Shown here piece by piece: positions 1 to 8,367 of a stretch of DNA of 64,000 nucleotides. The DNA is from Halobacillus litoralis. GTDB lineage: Bacteria; Bacillota; Bacilli; Bacillales; Halobacillaceae. A model generated the notes under the pieces. That model worked only from the letters and a program-made list of their open reading frames with translations. It was not told the origin of the DNA and made no database searches. Location of the stretch: the NCBI RefSeq assembly GCF_004101865.1, contig NZ_CP026118.1, forward strand, positions 3,117,001 through 3,181,000, given 5' to 3'. Made by a program: the position numbers and the translations under genes. Every line of letters starts with the position of its first letter. Within the stretch, counting starts at the first letter, position 1.

Positions 1-618
1 GTTTTGAGCTTCTGCGGCATCGAGTAAGGCTGTGTCTTGCATATCCGTCAAAGTTCCGTCTGCTCTGATCGCATACATGAATGGGGTGAGGTATGTGAAA
101 TGCTCTCCAAGTGCAATCACTTCCTGTGCTCCTTGGGGTGTCGTCTGTGTCGTATACGCATTGATTTCTGTCGAGGGTCTTGCTGCGGCGGGGATCCTAA
201 GTGGTGTCCCGACATTGATGAGCGCAGGATTCGAAATGTTGTTCGCCTGCACGATTTGGCTCACTGTGACACCATTGCGGTTGGCGATGCCCCATAGATT
301 GTCACCAGGCTGCACGACATACGTGAAATAAGGAAGAATCAACATTTCGCCAATATATAAAAGGGATGGGTCAGCGATGTTGTTCATTTCCGCTAGCTCG
401 CCTGTCGTGACGCCGAACCTTTGTGCAATCGACCACAGCGTATCCCCCTTCTGGATGACATACTCTTTATTCGTTTCAGGAATGACAAGCGCCTGCCCGA
501 TGACGACGACATTAGGGTTGGATAGCTGATTTACGAGAATGATCTGATTGATGTTGGAACCATAGTATTGAGCGATCTGCCATAGAGACTCTCCCTGTTG
601 TACGACATGAATTCTCAT
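1..618 (-). CDS. LysM / GH18 spore peptidoglycan hydrolase, SleL (YaaH)-like, partial
   Basis: Reading leftward from an ATG at 618, the frame stays open to the window edge (206 codons), so the C-terminal part is missing. Three LysM repeats are visible at about residues 3-47, 52-97 and 100-146, each with a VVQxGDxLWxIA-like start and an IP end. A segment from about residue 160 (LGEHFTYLTPFMYAIRADGT) matches the opening of the glycosyl hydrolase 18 domain of spore N-acetylglucosaminidases. Known SleL/YaaH proteins carry two LysM domains and cleave cortex fragments during germination; a third LysM here is a small difference. GGAGAG lies just before the ATG. The product is probably a spore protein acting on cortex peptidoglycan. 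The family is clear; the exact orthologue is not, because the catalytic DxxDxDxE motif lies outside the window. Confidence 0.85.
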   Translation of the reverse strand, partial: MRIHVVQQGESLWQIAQYYGSNINQIILVNQLSNPNVVVIGQALVIPETNKEYVIQKGDTLWSIAQRFGVTTGELAEMNNIADPSLLYIGEMLILPYFTYVVQPGDNLWGIANRNGVTVSQIVQANNISNPALINVGTPLRIPAAARPSTEINAYTTQTTPQGAQEVIALGEHFTYLTPFMYAIRADGTLTDMQDTALLDAAEAQN

Positions 619-883
619 AGGGTCTCTCCTTCATTTTTATAACGTTTATATATAGAAGGTATGTACAGGAAACTTGTCCTATTTTACTGCTGTGATGGTG
701 AAGAGGTAGTTTTGCAAAAGCAGCAGGGGAAAATTCAGCTTAATAAATTGCGGGAGTGGAATGAAAAATTTTAATGGAGAGGACGGTTACTTGGAGAAAA
801 AAGGTTTCAAAGCGAGATGCAGGGACGCGATTTTTGTATAAAAAAAGAAGTTGGGACAAAAACGATAACTGCTACTGGAAAAG

Positions 884-1018
884 GCGAACGATAGAGTAGA
901 ATGGACCAAATGGAGCGTAGGTAACATACGTAGACTCCCTGCGGGGACAGCGCGAGAAGCCCTCGGAAGAAAGTGGTCTTTGCTTCTGAGGAGACTGAGG
1001 CCGTGCCCGATGAAGGTG
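884..1018 (+). repeat. Degenerate Bacillaceae-type intergenic repeat
   Basis: The core reads GACTCCCTGCGGGGACAGCG, then GAGACTGAGGCCGTGCCCG about 60 bases on. These two blocks recur in the better-kept repeats of this window (CCTGCGGGAACAGCGCGAGC and GCTGAGGCCGTGCCCGCGG), so this looks like a diverged relative of that family. It has no coding potential. Confidence 0.5.
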
Positions 1019-1023
1019 AAATA

Positions 1024-1316
1024 TGTTGAGGCTACTGAAGAACTGCAACTTTCTGAGTTATGCATCAAAGAAAGGCCGGACAGGACGATTTTATCGTTCA
1101 ACTCGGCTTCTTTACTTCGATGAGACATATAAAAATCAATGAAAATCACTTTTTTTAGATAGGCCTCGTTGATTCCACGATGAGCGTTCGGTGGTGACGC
1201 CTGCGGGAAAAGCACGAGTCGAAGATCCACTTGGTCAAGTGATCTTTTTGACCAAGTTAGCTGAGGCCGTGCCCGCGGCAAGCATCCACCGACAAGCGAT
1301 TCGTGAGAAGCAACAA
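1024..1316 (+). repeat. Dispersed repeat R1, copy A (composite, full length)
   Basis: The core (1163-1316) runs from CCTCGTTGATTCCACGATGA to TTCGTGAGAAGCAACAA. Inside are CCTGCGGGAAAAGCACGAG, an inverted repeat ACTTGGTCAA...TTGACCAAGT (10-bp stem) and GCTGAGGCCGTGCCCGCGGC. It is preceded by a second conserved block (GAGTTATGCATCAAA, then a hairpin-like GATTTTATCGTTCAACTCGGC) that also precedes copy C, partly copy B, and in reverse follows copy G. Other core copies lie at 16491, 36911, 40406, 40688, 40970 (cut) and 60461. Confidence 0.85.
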
Positions 1317-1369
1317 AAAATGTTAACAGCTCCACTAGATTGAAAAGGGTTTTTCAGTAGCCCCAAGGA

Positions 1370-1442
1370 TGTTGCCGGAGCGGCGTATGCATTTTTTGCT
1401 TCATAAAGAAAACCCGAACGACTTGTTCGGGTTTTCTAGTGG
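1370..1442 (-). terminator. Terminator-type repeat R2, copy a (after yjzC)
   Basis: The hairpin AAAACCCGAAC...GTTCGGGTTTT (about 1408-1436) lies just past the yjzC stop in the leftward direction and ends in a T-rich run. The sequence beyond it (ATACGCC.CTCCGGCAACAT in reverse) is conserved at 21683-21719, so the terminator sits inside a repeated unit. See the copies at 21619 and 40313. Confidence 0.75.
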
Positions 1443-1484
1443 AAAAATTATTTTATTCCAGCGTCTTCTTGATTAGATATATTC

Positions 1485-1670
1485 TTAAGAACTTTTAACC
1501 CAGTGGGCGGCTTCATTGCTTGAAGGAGACGGTGGGAACTGTTCTCCTTTTTCCAGTTTGATTTCTGTATTATCATTTGCGGTTGAACCACCACTGACGA
1601 GACTTTCTACCTTGAATGTTCCATTTTCTTCTGCTTTTTCACCAGTTTTGTAAGTCTTTTTGTTAGCCAT
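1485..1670 (-). CDS. yjzC: YjzC family small protein
   Basis: A 61-residue protein with ATG at 1670 behind a strong GGAGGTGGAG ribosome site. The pattern YKTGEKAEENG near the start, then IKLEKGEQFPP and a tryptophan close to the end, matches the YjzC family, small conserved Bacillaceae proteins of unknown function. It is a single gene, followed by the R2 terminator hairpin. It is rich in charged residues with no membrane segment, so it is probably cytosolic. Confidence 0.75.
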   Translation of the reverse strand: MANKKTYKTGEKAEENGTFKVESLVSGGSTANDNTEIKLEKGEQFPPSPSSNEAAHWVKSS

Positions 1671-1996
1671 TGTAACTCCACCTCCAAATGAAATTTAGAA
1701 AGGATTCATCCTTTGCTATGTTTAGTGTGTTACCGTTTATTTTTGCCCCTAAACGCAAATTACATAATTTAACTTTTTGTTATGATAATGTAATATTAAA
1801 AGGGACCAGAATGAAAAGTGGCCGTTAATAAACATAAGAACAAAAATGAATGAACCAGTCCTTTAAGGTTCCAGTGGGACCACAGGGATTATTTACAAGA
1901 GTTTTACCAGGTTTATTATAAATTTCCACTTTAAACTGTTATAATTAAATATAGTGATAATAACTATTATTTGTATGAAATGAAGGGGTCAATGTT
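1671..1996. other. Divergent intergenic region yjzC / galU
   Basis: AT-rich spacer that must hold promoters for both flanking genes. Towards galU there is a TATAAT (near 1939-1944), a plausible -10 without a convincing -35. On the yjzC side a small inverted repeat AAAGGAT..ATCCTTT (about 1699-1714) falls in its leader. No small reading frame with a ribosome site was found. Confidence 0.4.
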
Positions 1997-2881
1997 ATGA
2001 GTAAAATCAAAAAGGCAATCATCCCTGCTGCTGGGCTAGGCACAAGGTTTTTGCCTGCTACAAAAGCAATGCCGAAAGAAATGCTTCCGATCGTGGACAA
2101 GCCTACGATCCAGTACATCGTCGAAGAGGCGATTGAATCTGGAATCGAGGATATCATCATCGTAACCGGTAAAGGGAAACGTGCGATTGAAGACCATTTT
2201 GACAAAAACTATGAACTGGAAGATAACCTTGTAAGCAAAGAGAAATTCGACATGCTGGAAAAAGTGAATGAAACGTCCAATGTCGACATTCACTATATCC
2301 GCCAGAAGGAGCCGAAAGGATTGGGCCATGCTGTATGGTGTGCGCGTAAATTCATCGGTGATGAACCATTTGCCGTGCTATTGGGCGATGATATCATCCG
2401 TGCCGAGGAACCTGGTCTGAAGCAATTGATCAACCAATTTGAAAAGACGCGTTCTTCTGTCATCGGTGTCCAGCAAGTGCCTGACGATCAAACCCATCGT
2501 TATGGAATCATCGATCCAGAAAACCAGGAGGATCGCCTGTATCAAGTGAAGACATTCGTCGAAAAACCGCCACAAGGTCAAGAACCATCGAACCTTGCTA
2601 TTATGGGTCGTTACATTTTGACGCCTGAAATCATGATGTTCCTCGACAAACAGGAAAAAGGGGCCGGCGGAGAAGTTCAGTTGACCGATGCGATTCAGAA
2701 GCTGAACGGAATCCAGCGCGTGTTCGCTTATGACTTTGACGGTGCTCGCTATGATGTGGGTGAAAAATTAGGCTTCATTCAAACGACGATTGAAATCGCC
2801 TTGGAACGTCCGGATCTTAAAGATGATGTGATGGATATTCTGAAAGGTTTAGTGGCAAAAAACGAACAAGTGAAGAAATAA
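1997..2881 (+). CDS. galU: UTP--glucose-1-phosphate uridylyltransferase
   Basis: 294 residues, close to B. subtilis GtaB (about 292). The N-terminal nucleotide-binding signature [20 protein letters not shown] is intact, followed by [15 protein letters not shown], the GLGHAVWCA segment and a KTFVEKP region, all typical of bacterial GalU/GtaB. It makes UDP-glucose from UTP and glucose-1-phosphate for glycolipid, teichoic acid and other envelope glycan synthesis in the cytosol. The start is ATG at 1997 behind GAAGGGG. It is monocistronic, with a terminator directly after the stop. The glucose-1-phosphate it uses would also be a product of the phosphorylase at 27.5 kb. Confidence 0.95.
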   Translation: MSKIKKAIIPAAGLGTRFLPATKAMPKEMLPIVDKPTIQYIVEEAIESGIEDIIIVTGKGKRAIEDHFDKNYELEDNLVSKEKFDMLEKVNETSNVDIHYIRQKEPKGLGHAVWCARKFIGDEPFAVLLGDDIIRAEEPGLKQLINQFEKTRSSVIGVQQVPDDQTHRYGIIDPENQEDRLYQVKTFVEKPPQGQEPSNLAIMGRYILTPEIMMFLDKQEKGAGGEVQLTDAIQKLNGIQRVFAYDFDGARYDVGEKLGFIQTTIEIALERPDLKDDVMDILKGLVAKNEQVKK

Positions 2882-2895
2882 TGCGAAAAATAGTT

Positions 2896-2930
2896 AAGGC
2901 AGTACCTGATAATCAGGGCTGTCTTTTTTT
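2896..2930 (+). terminator. Rho-independent terminator after galU
   Basis: The imperfect stem GGCAGTACCTGAT...ATCAGGGCTGTC is followed by seven T residues, 15 bases past the galU stop codon. Confidence 0.8.
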
Positions 2931-3080
2931 GTGGGCGATGGTTTAGTGTTCGCTTATGAAAAGTTCATTCCTTTCCTTTGGAATCGAGTTTTCCATTAAA
3001 AAAGACTCTTTACGTGTTCAAGTTTTAATCAGCTTTATGTTAATATACAGTGGTGTTAAATATTTCTGGGGGATTGAATT

Positions 3081-3212
3081 ATGGAAAGGTTAGAAGAATT
3101 ACAGAGAAATCTTGTGAGTGAATTTGAAGACAAATTAGAACGGGAACTCACTATAGAAGAAAGAGAATTCTTACACTGGCTAGCAAAGGAACAAGCAGAG
3201 GAAGAGAGATAA
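3081..3212 (+). CDS. Small hypothetical protein (43 aa) upstream of sda
   Basis: An ATG at 3081 with a good GGGGGAT ribosome site opens a 43-codon frame ending at 3212. The protein is very acidic and probably helical (start MERLEELQRNLVSEFEDKLE, end HWLAKEQAEEER), without a signal or membrane segment. It lies 29 bases before sda on the same strand with no terminator between, so the two are probably co-transcribed. I do not recognise the family; a role near Sda is only suggested by position. Confidence 0.6.
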   Translation: MERLEELQRNLVSEFEDKLERELTIEEREFLHWLAKEQAEEER

Positions 3213-3241
3213 AGTTTTTTATTATAGGAGTAGGATCAGGC

Positions 3242-3397
3242 ATGAATAAACTTTCAAATGAGGCACTGCTCTCAGCATACTATGCAGCTAAGAAGCAAAA
3301 CTTGGATCCAGAGTTCATATCGATTATTGAAGAAGAAATAAAAGTCAGGAAGTTGCATGTGATCTATGGTGATGGCGAAAAAAGTCAAATAGAGTAG
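3242..3397 (+). CDS. sda: Sporulation histidine kinase inhibitor Sda
   Basis: 51 residues from the ATG at 3242. The first 37 residues match the Sda helical hairpin: KLSNEALLSAYYAAKKQNLD, then PEFISIIEEEIKVR, equivalent to the LSDELL...YFKA...FIELIENEIKRR pattern of B. subtilis Sda. Sda binds KinA/KinB and blocks autophosphorylation, so sporulation waits for DNA replication. The C-terminal tail (HVIYGDGEKSQIE) is a few residues longer than in B. subtilis. In B. subtilis sda is driven by DnaA; I saw no clear TTATNCACA box in the 200 bases upstream. A terminator follows closely. Confidence 0.85.
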   Translation: MNKLSNEALLSAYYAAKKQNLDPEFISIIEEEIKVRKLHVIYGDGEKSQIE

Positions 3398-3416
3398 GAT
3401 GTCTTCAGTTGAGTAA

Positions 3417-3444
3417 GAGTCACCTTCATGGTGGCTCTTTTTTA
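3417..3444 (+). terminator. Terminator after sda
   Basis: Perfect 8-bp stem GAGTCACC/GGTGGCTC with a TTCAT loop followed by TTTTTTT, 20 bases after the sda stop. Confidence 0.85.
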
Positions 3445-3661
3445 GGATGGCATATCGTCGATCAGAGGCATTCTTAGATTCGCTCTGTAAAAAAACGAAC
3501 GGATGCAGGAACAGGAAGCGAACCTCTCGATGCTGCTTGTCCCCCAAATAGCAGATTCTTGTAAAAATTAGGTTAAGACATACAATAATTTTGATAAGGT
3601 GATAAAATAATAGAAGAAACATCAAGAATTTACATAAAAAATCCAACTGGAAAGGGAAGAT

Positions 3662-6184
3662 GTGAGAGTGAAAAAGAATCAGAAACAATGGTGGCTTCGC
3701 TCGGCCCTTGGACTCGGTTTGGCAGCCTCTGTGGTATTGCCATCGACAGTGATGGCGGAAACGAATGAGGATGTCGTAGATTTACGGTTGATGGAAACGA
3801 CGGATCTGCACAGCCATGTGATGAATTATGATTACTTTTCCGGACAGCAGGATGACACGGTCGGTCTCGTCAATACAGCGGCATTGATCAACAGTGCAAG
3901 GGATGAAGCTTCGAACTCTATGCTATTTGATAATGGCGATTTGATCCAAGGGAACCCGATGGCTGATTATGTTGTCGATCAGGAAGTTCTTGATGAGGAA
4001 GGGAATGTCCATCCTGTCTATCAAGCGATGAATCTATTGGACTACGATGCGGGGAACTACGGAAACCATGAGTTCAACTATGGACTGGATTTTCTCGATC
4101 AGGCGATTTCCGGATCTGAGTTCTCTTATGTGAACGCAAATGTTTATAAAGCGGGTGCAGAGGATGAAAACTATTTCGATCCCTATGTGATCCTTGATCG
4201 AGAGGTTGTCGACCAGGACGGGGAGACCCACACGATCAAAGTAGGAGTAATCGGTTTTGTCCCACCACAAATCATGACATGGGATAAAGACAATCTTGAA
4301 GGTCATGTTACGACTCGTGACTTGAAAGAAACGGCAGAAAAATTCATTCCGCAAATGAAAGATGATGGGGCAGATGTGATTGTCGGAATCGCTCACTCCG
4401 GCCTTGGTTCGACTGAGGAATACGTGGAGAGGGCGGAAAACCAGACCTATCAATTATCGACGGTCGATGGTTTCGATGCTTTGCTTTTCGGTCACTCTCA
4501 CCAAACTTTCCCAAGTCAGGACTATGCTTCTCTTGATGGCAAGCATAACATTGATTTGAGTACAGGGACGATTAACGGTGTGCCGACGACCCAGGCTGGA
4601 TTCTGGGGTTCTGATTTAGGAATCATCGATTTACAGCTGGAAAAAACAGCAGGTGAATGGGATGTCGTTGATGGACAATCGGAAGCGCGTCCAATCTATG
4701 ATTCTGAAACAGGCGAACCACTGGTAGAGCCGGATCAGAAGATTGTCGATGCCGTAAAAGAGGATCATGAAGGGACGCAGGAATATGTAGCCACTCCTGT
4801 CGGCGAGACGGAAGCGCCGTTATACAGCTATTTTTCCCAAGTTCTAGATGACCCGACGGTCCAAATCGTCAATGATGCCCAGAAGAGTTATATTGAAAAA
4901 TATATTCAAGGAACGGAACTTGAAGGATTGCCTGTACTTTCTGCTGCCGCCCCCTTCAAAGCTGGACGCGACGGTGTCGGTGACTACACTGACATTCCTG
5001 AGGGCGGTTTAGCGATCAAAGACACGACGTCCCTCTACAAGTACCCGAACACGGTAAGGGCGACGAAGATCAACGGGGCTCAAGTCATCGAATGGCTCGA
5101 GTGGAGTGCGGGACAATTCAACCAGATTGATACAGCTACAGAAGAAGCGCAACAGCTTGTCAAAGAAAATACAAGTACAGAGCCAGGGTTCCCGAGCTAC
5201 AACTTTGATGTCATTGACGGAGTCACGTATGAAATCGATGTGACAGAACCTGCCCGTTACAACAATGATGGTGACAAAATCAATGATAGCCACCGTATCG
5301 TCAATGTGGAATTCAATGGCGAACCTATCGATCTTGAGCAGGACTTCCTGGTAGCGACGAACAACTATCGGGCAGCTTCCAAATTTGCTAATCCTGATGG
5401 AGATAATGTTGTGATTGAATCTCCTGATGAAAACCGCCAAGTTCTCGTCAATTATATCCGTGAAAATGGCACGATCAATCCACAGGCAGATGGCAACTGG
5501 TCTTTTGCTCCGATAGAAGATGATGTCACATTGACATTCCGCTCTTCTCCAGAAGGCCAGCAATATGCACAACAGGAAGAGAATATCACTTACCTTGAAA
5601 CACAATCAGATGGGTTCGCTCAATACGCTGTTGAATTGACAGCTTCAGAACCATCCGTATCCTTCCCGGATGTGCCTGAAAACTATTGGGCTGCTAATGA
5701 GATTTATGCACTGGCTGAAGACGGGGTCATTAAAGGTTATCCAAATGGAAACTTCGGACCAGAGGATAAATTGACTCGTGTTCAGTTTGCGATGCTGCTG
5801 ACAAGAGAGCTAGGACTGACGGCAGAAGGAGAAAATCCTTTTGAAGACGTGCCTGAAAGATACCAGGAAGCAGTCACAGCTGCCTTCGAAAATGGAATCG
5901 TCAACGGGGTATCCTCTGATCGCTTCGATCCTGATGCTTTGATCAACCGCGAACAGATGGCCGCAATGGTCGTCCGTGCTTTTGAATTCAAAGACGGCGA
6001 AGAATACGATCCGTCCGGTGAACTCCCATTTGAAGATCAAAACCAAATCCGCATCGGGTTTGTAGATGAGGTTACGGCCGCTTATGAGCTCGACCTCATG
6101 ATCGGTGTGCCAGGAAACAAATTTGCACCAAAAGGAACAGCAAGCCGGGCAGAAGCGGCTACGGTTGTGCATCGTTTGAGATAA
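3662..6184 (+). CDS. cpdB: Cell-surface 2',3'-cyclic-nucleotide 2'-phosphodiesterase/3'-nucleotidase with SLH domains
   Basis: 840 residues. An N-terminal signal peptide (about 1-32, ending near VMAET) is followed by a metallophosphoesterase domain with ligand motifs METTDLHSH, DNGDLIQGNPM, GNHEFNYG, GIAHSG and FGHSHQTFP. A 5'-nucleotidase C-terminal domain comes next (AAPFKAG, YKYPNTVRATKI, EWSAGQFNQID). Much of this follows E. coli CpdB closely. The last 180 residues hold three S-layer homology repeats (about 664-715, 725-775, 785-840), which normally bind pyruvylated wall polymers. It probably releases phosphate and nucleosides from extracellular RNA breakdown products at the cell wall. 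GTG at 3662 is used, with AAAGGGA before it; GTG at 3668 is possible. A terminator follows. Confidence 0.92.
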   Translation: MRVKKNQKQWWLRSALGLGLAASVVLPSTVMAETNEDVVDLRLMETTDLHSHVMNYDYFSGQQDDTVGLVNTAALINSARDEASNSMLFDNGDLIQGNPMADYVVDQEVLDEEGNVHPVYQAMNLLDYDAGNYGNHEFNYGLDFLDQAISGSEFSYVNANVYKAGAEDENYFDPYVILDREVVDQDGETHTIKVGVIGFVPPQIMTWDKDNLEGHVTTRDLKETAEKFIPQMKDDGADVIVGIAHSGLGSTEEYVERAENQTYQLSTVDGFDALLFGHSHQTFPSQDYASLDGKHNIDLSTGTINGVPTTQAGFWGSDLGIIDLQLEKTAGEWDVVDGQSEARPIYDSETGEPLVEPDQKIVDAVKEDHEGTQEYVATPVGETEAPLYSYFSQVLDDPTVQIVNDAQKSYIEKYIQGTELEGLPVLSAAAPFKAGRDGVGDYTDIPEGGLAIKDTTSLYKYPNTVRATKINGAQVIEWLEWSAGQFNQIDTATEEAQQLVKENTSTEPGFPSYNFDVIDGVTYEIDVTEPARYNNDGDKINDSHRIVNVEFNGEPIDLEQDFLVATNNYRAASKFANPDGDNVVIESPDENRQVLVNYIRENGTINPQADGNWSFAPIEDDVTLTFRSSPEGQQYAQQEENITYLETQSDGFAQYAVELTASEPSVSFPDVPENYWAANEIYALAEDGVIKGYPNGNFGPEDKLTRVQFAMLLTRELGLTAEGENPFEDVPERYQEAVTAAFENGIVNGVSSDRFDPDALINREQMAAMVVRAFEFKDGEEYDPSGELPFEDQNQIRIGFVDEVTAAYELDLMIGVPGNKFAPKGTASRAEAATVVHRLR

Positions 6185-6193
6185 ATGATCAGA

Positions 6194-6229
6194 AGAGGGA
6201 GAACTTTTTAATGTTCTTCCTCTTTTTTT
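6194..6229 (+). terminator. Terminator after cpdB
   Basis: Stem AGAGGGAGAAC/GTTCTTCCTCT followed by a run of T residues, 10 bases past the stop codon. Confidence 0.85.
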
Positions 6230-6288
6230 GTTAACAGAAAGATCACTATAAATATGATAGACTACCAATATATGTTAGGAGGGGGATT

Positions 6289-6867
6289 ATGAATAAGAAA
6301 CGCATAGCTTTGATCGTCTTAGTGGCTGGCCTGGCGATTTATGCAGGAACATTACATATGAAACTCAATTCGTACCATCAATTTGTAGAAGATGAGGAAT
6401 TTACACCTGCCTCGATTATGCTTGAGGAAGAATTTATTTTATATAATTTGAATCCAATCATTGAGGAATCGATTGAAAAAGAAAAACTCAGCCGAAAAAA
6501 TTTATCCAACTTACTATATACCTTTAGGAATGTAAGAGGCCATATTATAAGTTTAGCCGATATGGCTGAGCGGCTGGAGGGGGAGGAAGTCAATAGGAAT
6601 CATCTCTTTGAACAACTCTCTGAAATCATTTATACCATGGAAAGAATGAAGAATGAAAACAATGGAAGTGTAGAGCTGAATGAAGAACAAATCAATTTTC
6701 TTGAAGACGTTATGAACCTGAATGATGAAATGTACAGTGTATTCAAAGAGTATGAATCCGTTTCGAATGAGGAGCGGAAGAATTTCGACCGTGATTACTG
6801 GATCGATTACATAAAAGGTATAGTACGGGAGACGAGAGGAATTGTTGTGAGAAAAGTTTTTGACTAA
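6289..6867 (+). CDS. Hypothetical membrane-anchored protein (192 aa)
   Basis: It starts at ATG 6289 behind a strong TAGGAGGGGG site. An N-terminal hydrophobic segment (about residues 5-21, IALIVLVAGLAIYAGTL) looks like an uncleaved anchor or signal, followed by a charged, mainly helical domain rich in Glu, Asn and Lys with no motif I recognise. The bulk of the protein probably faces outward. The lipoprotein gene follows 15 bases after the stop, so the two are probably an operon. Confidence 0.65.
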   Translation: MNKKRIALIVLVAGLAIYAGTLHMKLNSYHQFVEDEEFTPASIMLEEEFILYNLNPIIEESIEKEKLSRKNLSNLLYTFRNVRGHIISLADMAERLEGEEVNRNHLFEQLSEIIYTMERMKNENNGSVELNEEQINFLEDVMNLNDEMYSVFKEYESVSNEERKNFDRDYWIDYIKGIVRETRGIVVRKVFD

Positions 6868-6882
6868 ACAGGGAGGTAATTC

Positions 6883-7728
6883 ATGAGAAAATTCCTGACA
6901 CTGCTGGCTTTACTAGTGATTATCGGATGCTCCGAGAACAGTGAACCTACAGACGAATCTCAAGAAGATAACCAGGCGGATAACTCTTCAGGTCTCCCAC
7001 ATAAAATCGGGGAGCCGAACGACAAGGTTCAGCCTCCTGACCGTGCTCAGTGGACAGCTGAAGATATTTACGAACAGACAGAATATGAGCCATATACAGG
7101 GAAGTTCTTCAAAGGCCTTTTTGCTCACAACACCTTTTTCATGGTAGAGCCTGGAGCAGATGTCGGTTCTCATGAATCCTTTCCAGACGAGAAGGTCCGC
7201 GTCCAGCTTGTGGAGCGAAAGAGAAATTTGGAAAAGGTGGAAATGGTGAAAGAAAAGGTCTATCAAGATGGGGAAAAACTGGCCGTCCAGCTTCCGGATC
7301 AAACCGGTGTCCTTTATACGTTCAGCCAGGAAGTTCTAGGGGAAGATGATCAGGTGCTCGATACCGATGCCGTCGTCTACTACGTCCCGCCGGAAGAAAT
7401 GAACGCAAGGATGTATGTCGATAAGCTCAAGTTTTCCCAAGATGACACCATGGAAGTGCATATAGAAATTTGGGGCCCGACAATTCTCGAGTTCGGGACG
7501 CCTTATAACTTGCAGCAGTACACGAGCAATCGTTGGAATGATGTACTCGGGGATGATAAGGCTTTCACATCAATCGGCTACACGCTTCAATCGGATGAAA
7601 CCCGCACCCAGAAGATAGATTTAAGCAGACTGGAATTGAGTCCAGGAAAGTACAGGGTCATTAAATCATTTGATGCTCAAAATACGGAGGTGGAAGCGGT
7701 TTTGAGTGTGGAGTTTGAGATTGAGTAG
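6883..7728 (+). CDS. Lipoprotein with Ig-like C-terminal domain (hypothetical)
   Basis: 281 residues. A short signal peptide ends in a lipobox (VIIGC, Cys16), followed by an acidic Ser/Glu/Asp linker, so a membrane-anchored extracellular lipoprotein is expected. The mature part has a region like DIYEQTEYEPYTGKFFKGL and a C-terminal beta-rich domain ending in LSPGKYRVIKSF, which resembles the bacterial Ig-like fold found in many Bacillus surface proteins. It is paralogous along most of its length to the minus-strand protein at 30468-31331 (shared patterns: VRVQL..R...LEK, MLYS/VLYTFS, WGP, EEGKYRVIK/SPGKYRVIK). Ribosome site GGGAGG. Function unknown. Confidence 0.7.
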   Translation: MRKFLTLLALLVIIGCSENSEPTDESQEDNQADNSSGLPHKIGEPNDKVQPPDRAQWTAEDIYEQTEYEPYTGKFFKGLFAHNTFFMVEPGADVGSHESFPDEKVRVQLVERKRNLEKVEMVKEKVYQDGEKLAVQLPDQTGVLYTFSQEVLGEDDQVLDTDAVVYYVPPEEMNARMYVDKLKFSQDDTMEVHIEIWGPTILEFGTPYNLQQYTSNRWNDVLGDDKAFTSIGYTLQSDETRTQKIDLSRLELSPGKYRVIKSFDAQNTEVEAVLSVEFEIE

Positions 7729-7732
7729 TATT

Positions 7733-7783
7733 AAAGAAGTGCCTGTCCTCAGCTTCGTTAGCTGGGGGTTGACACTTCTTTTG
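7733..7783 (+). terminator. Terminator after the lipoprotein gene
   Basis: A long hairpin with outer stem AAGAAGTG/CACTTCTT and inner stem CCTCAGCT/AGCTGGGG round a TTCGTT loop, followed by TTTTG. It lies just past the stop at 7728. Confidence 0.7.
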
Positions 7784-7950
7784 TTTGGCTCGATTATGAA
7801 GGCTTTTGGACAGATTGTTAGTTGCTTTGGCATGATTCTGCTTGAAGTTGGACTGATTATGAGGCGGTTGGAAAAATTAATGCGTGGAGCGGCCGGATTA
7901 TCGCTCCTTTTGGACAGAAAAACCTGCCATCTTGAATCCGCTGGAAACAT
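7784..7950 (+). repeat. Degenerate 21-bp tandem repeat array (family P21), array 1
   Basis: About eight units start at 7784, 7805, 7826, 7847, 7867, 7888, 7909 and 7930, nearly all 21 bp apart. The common start is TTTGGACAGATT (variants TTTGGCTCGATT, TTTGGCATGATT, GTTGGACTGATT) and the second half varies. The array lies between a terminator and the 122-residue gene at 7993 and recurs on the other side of that gene at 8368-8540. Confidence 0.75.
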
Positions 7951-7992
7951 ACCGATATTAAAGAAAAGAGATCTTGAGGGAGCTGTAGAAGC

Positions 7993-8361
7993 GTGCAAAA
8001 GTATGAGCTGTTTAAAAAAGTCAATAAAAGTGTCGAGGAAATGGATTTGGTCACAGCCAGAACATATATGGAAGAAAACTTCGAGGCACTTGATGAAAAC
8101 AAGCATCAATTAAACCGCAATGCCCGGGAGCTGCTCAAGTTTTTTGCGGAGAAAAGAGAAAAAGGAGAGAAGCCGCTCACTCGCCAGGAACTCTCTGATT
8201 TGAATTCGATGAATATCTATTCGACCAGATTTGATGTGCGGGGGCTGAAGCTGCTGATCAAGGATAAGGAAAGCTTGTTGATGAAAAAGGAAGCACTTGG
8301 TTACTTGAATTCAGATGCGAAAACATTGTTGGCGGGGATGGGTGCGATTGAGAAAGGGTAA
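7993..8361 (+). CDS. Hypothetical cytosolic protein (122 aa)
   Basis: GTG start at 7993 preceded by GAGGGAG ten bases upstream. An internal ATG at 8041 has no usable spacing. The protein is charged and predicted mainly helical (start MQKYELFKKVNKSVEEMDLV, later LNRNARELLKFFAEKREKG) with no signal or membrane segment. It has the look of the short conserved Bacillaceae proteins of unknown function; I do not recognise a named family. It is an isolated gene framed by two 21-bp repeat arrays. Confidence 0.55.
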   Translation: MQKYELFKKVNKSVEEMDLVTARTYMEENFEALDENKHQLNRNARELLKFFAEKREKGEKPLTRQELSDLNSMNIYSTRFDVRGLKLLIKDKESLLMKKEALGYLNSDAKTLLAGMGAIEKG

Positions 8362-8367
8362 TCCCAG

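Larger units (their letters stand above)
619..1484. other. Repeat-filled intergenic region between sleL-like gene and yjzC
   Basis: About 865 bases without a credible gene. A long frame on the minus strand (787-1335) is only the shadow of repeat copies. The stretch holds a GGGACAAAA-type repeat start near 851, a degenerate repeat at 884-1018, one full composite dispersed repeat at 1024-1316 and a terminator-type repeat at 1370-1442. Bases 619-850 show nothing I can assign beyond the short leader of the leftward gene. Confidence 0.7.

Noticed and set aside
787..1335. 182-codon minus-strand reading frame
   Set aside because: It runs through the R1 repeat and its flanks, has no ribosome site, and the same translated segment appears in other repeat copies (16477, 40378, 60104). 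It is a repeat shadow, not a gene.
3020..3241. DnaA boxes before sda
   Set aside because: No TTATNCACA-like sequence with at most one mismatch was found by eye on either strand.
7706..8113. 135-codon plus-strand frame overlapping the lipoprotein end
   Set aside because: It crosses a terminator and the P21 array and overlaps the better-supported 122-residue gene in another frame.
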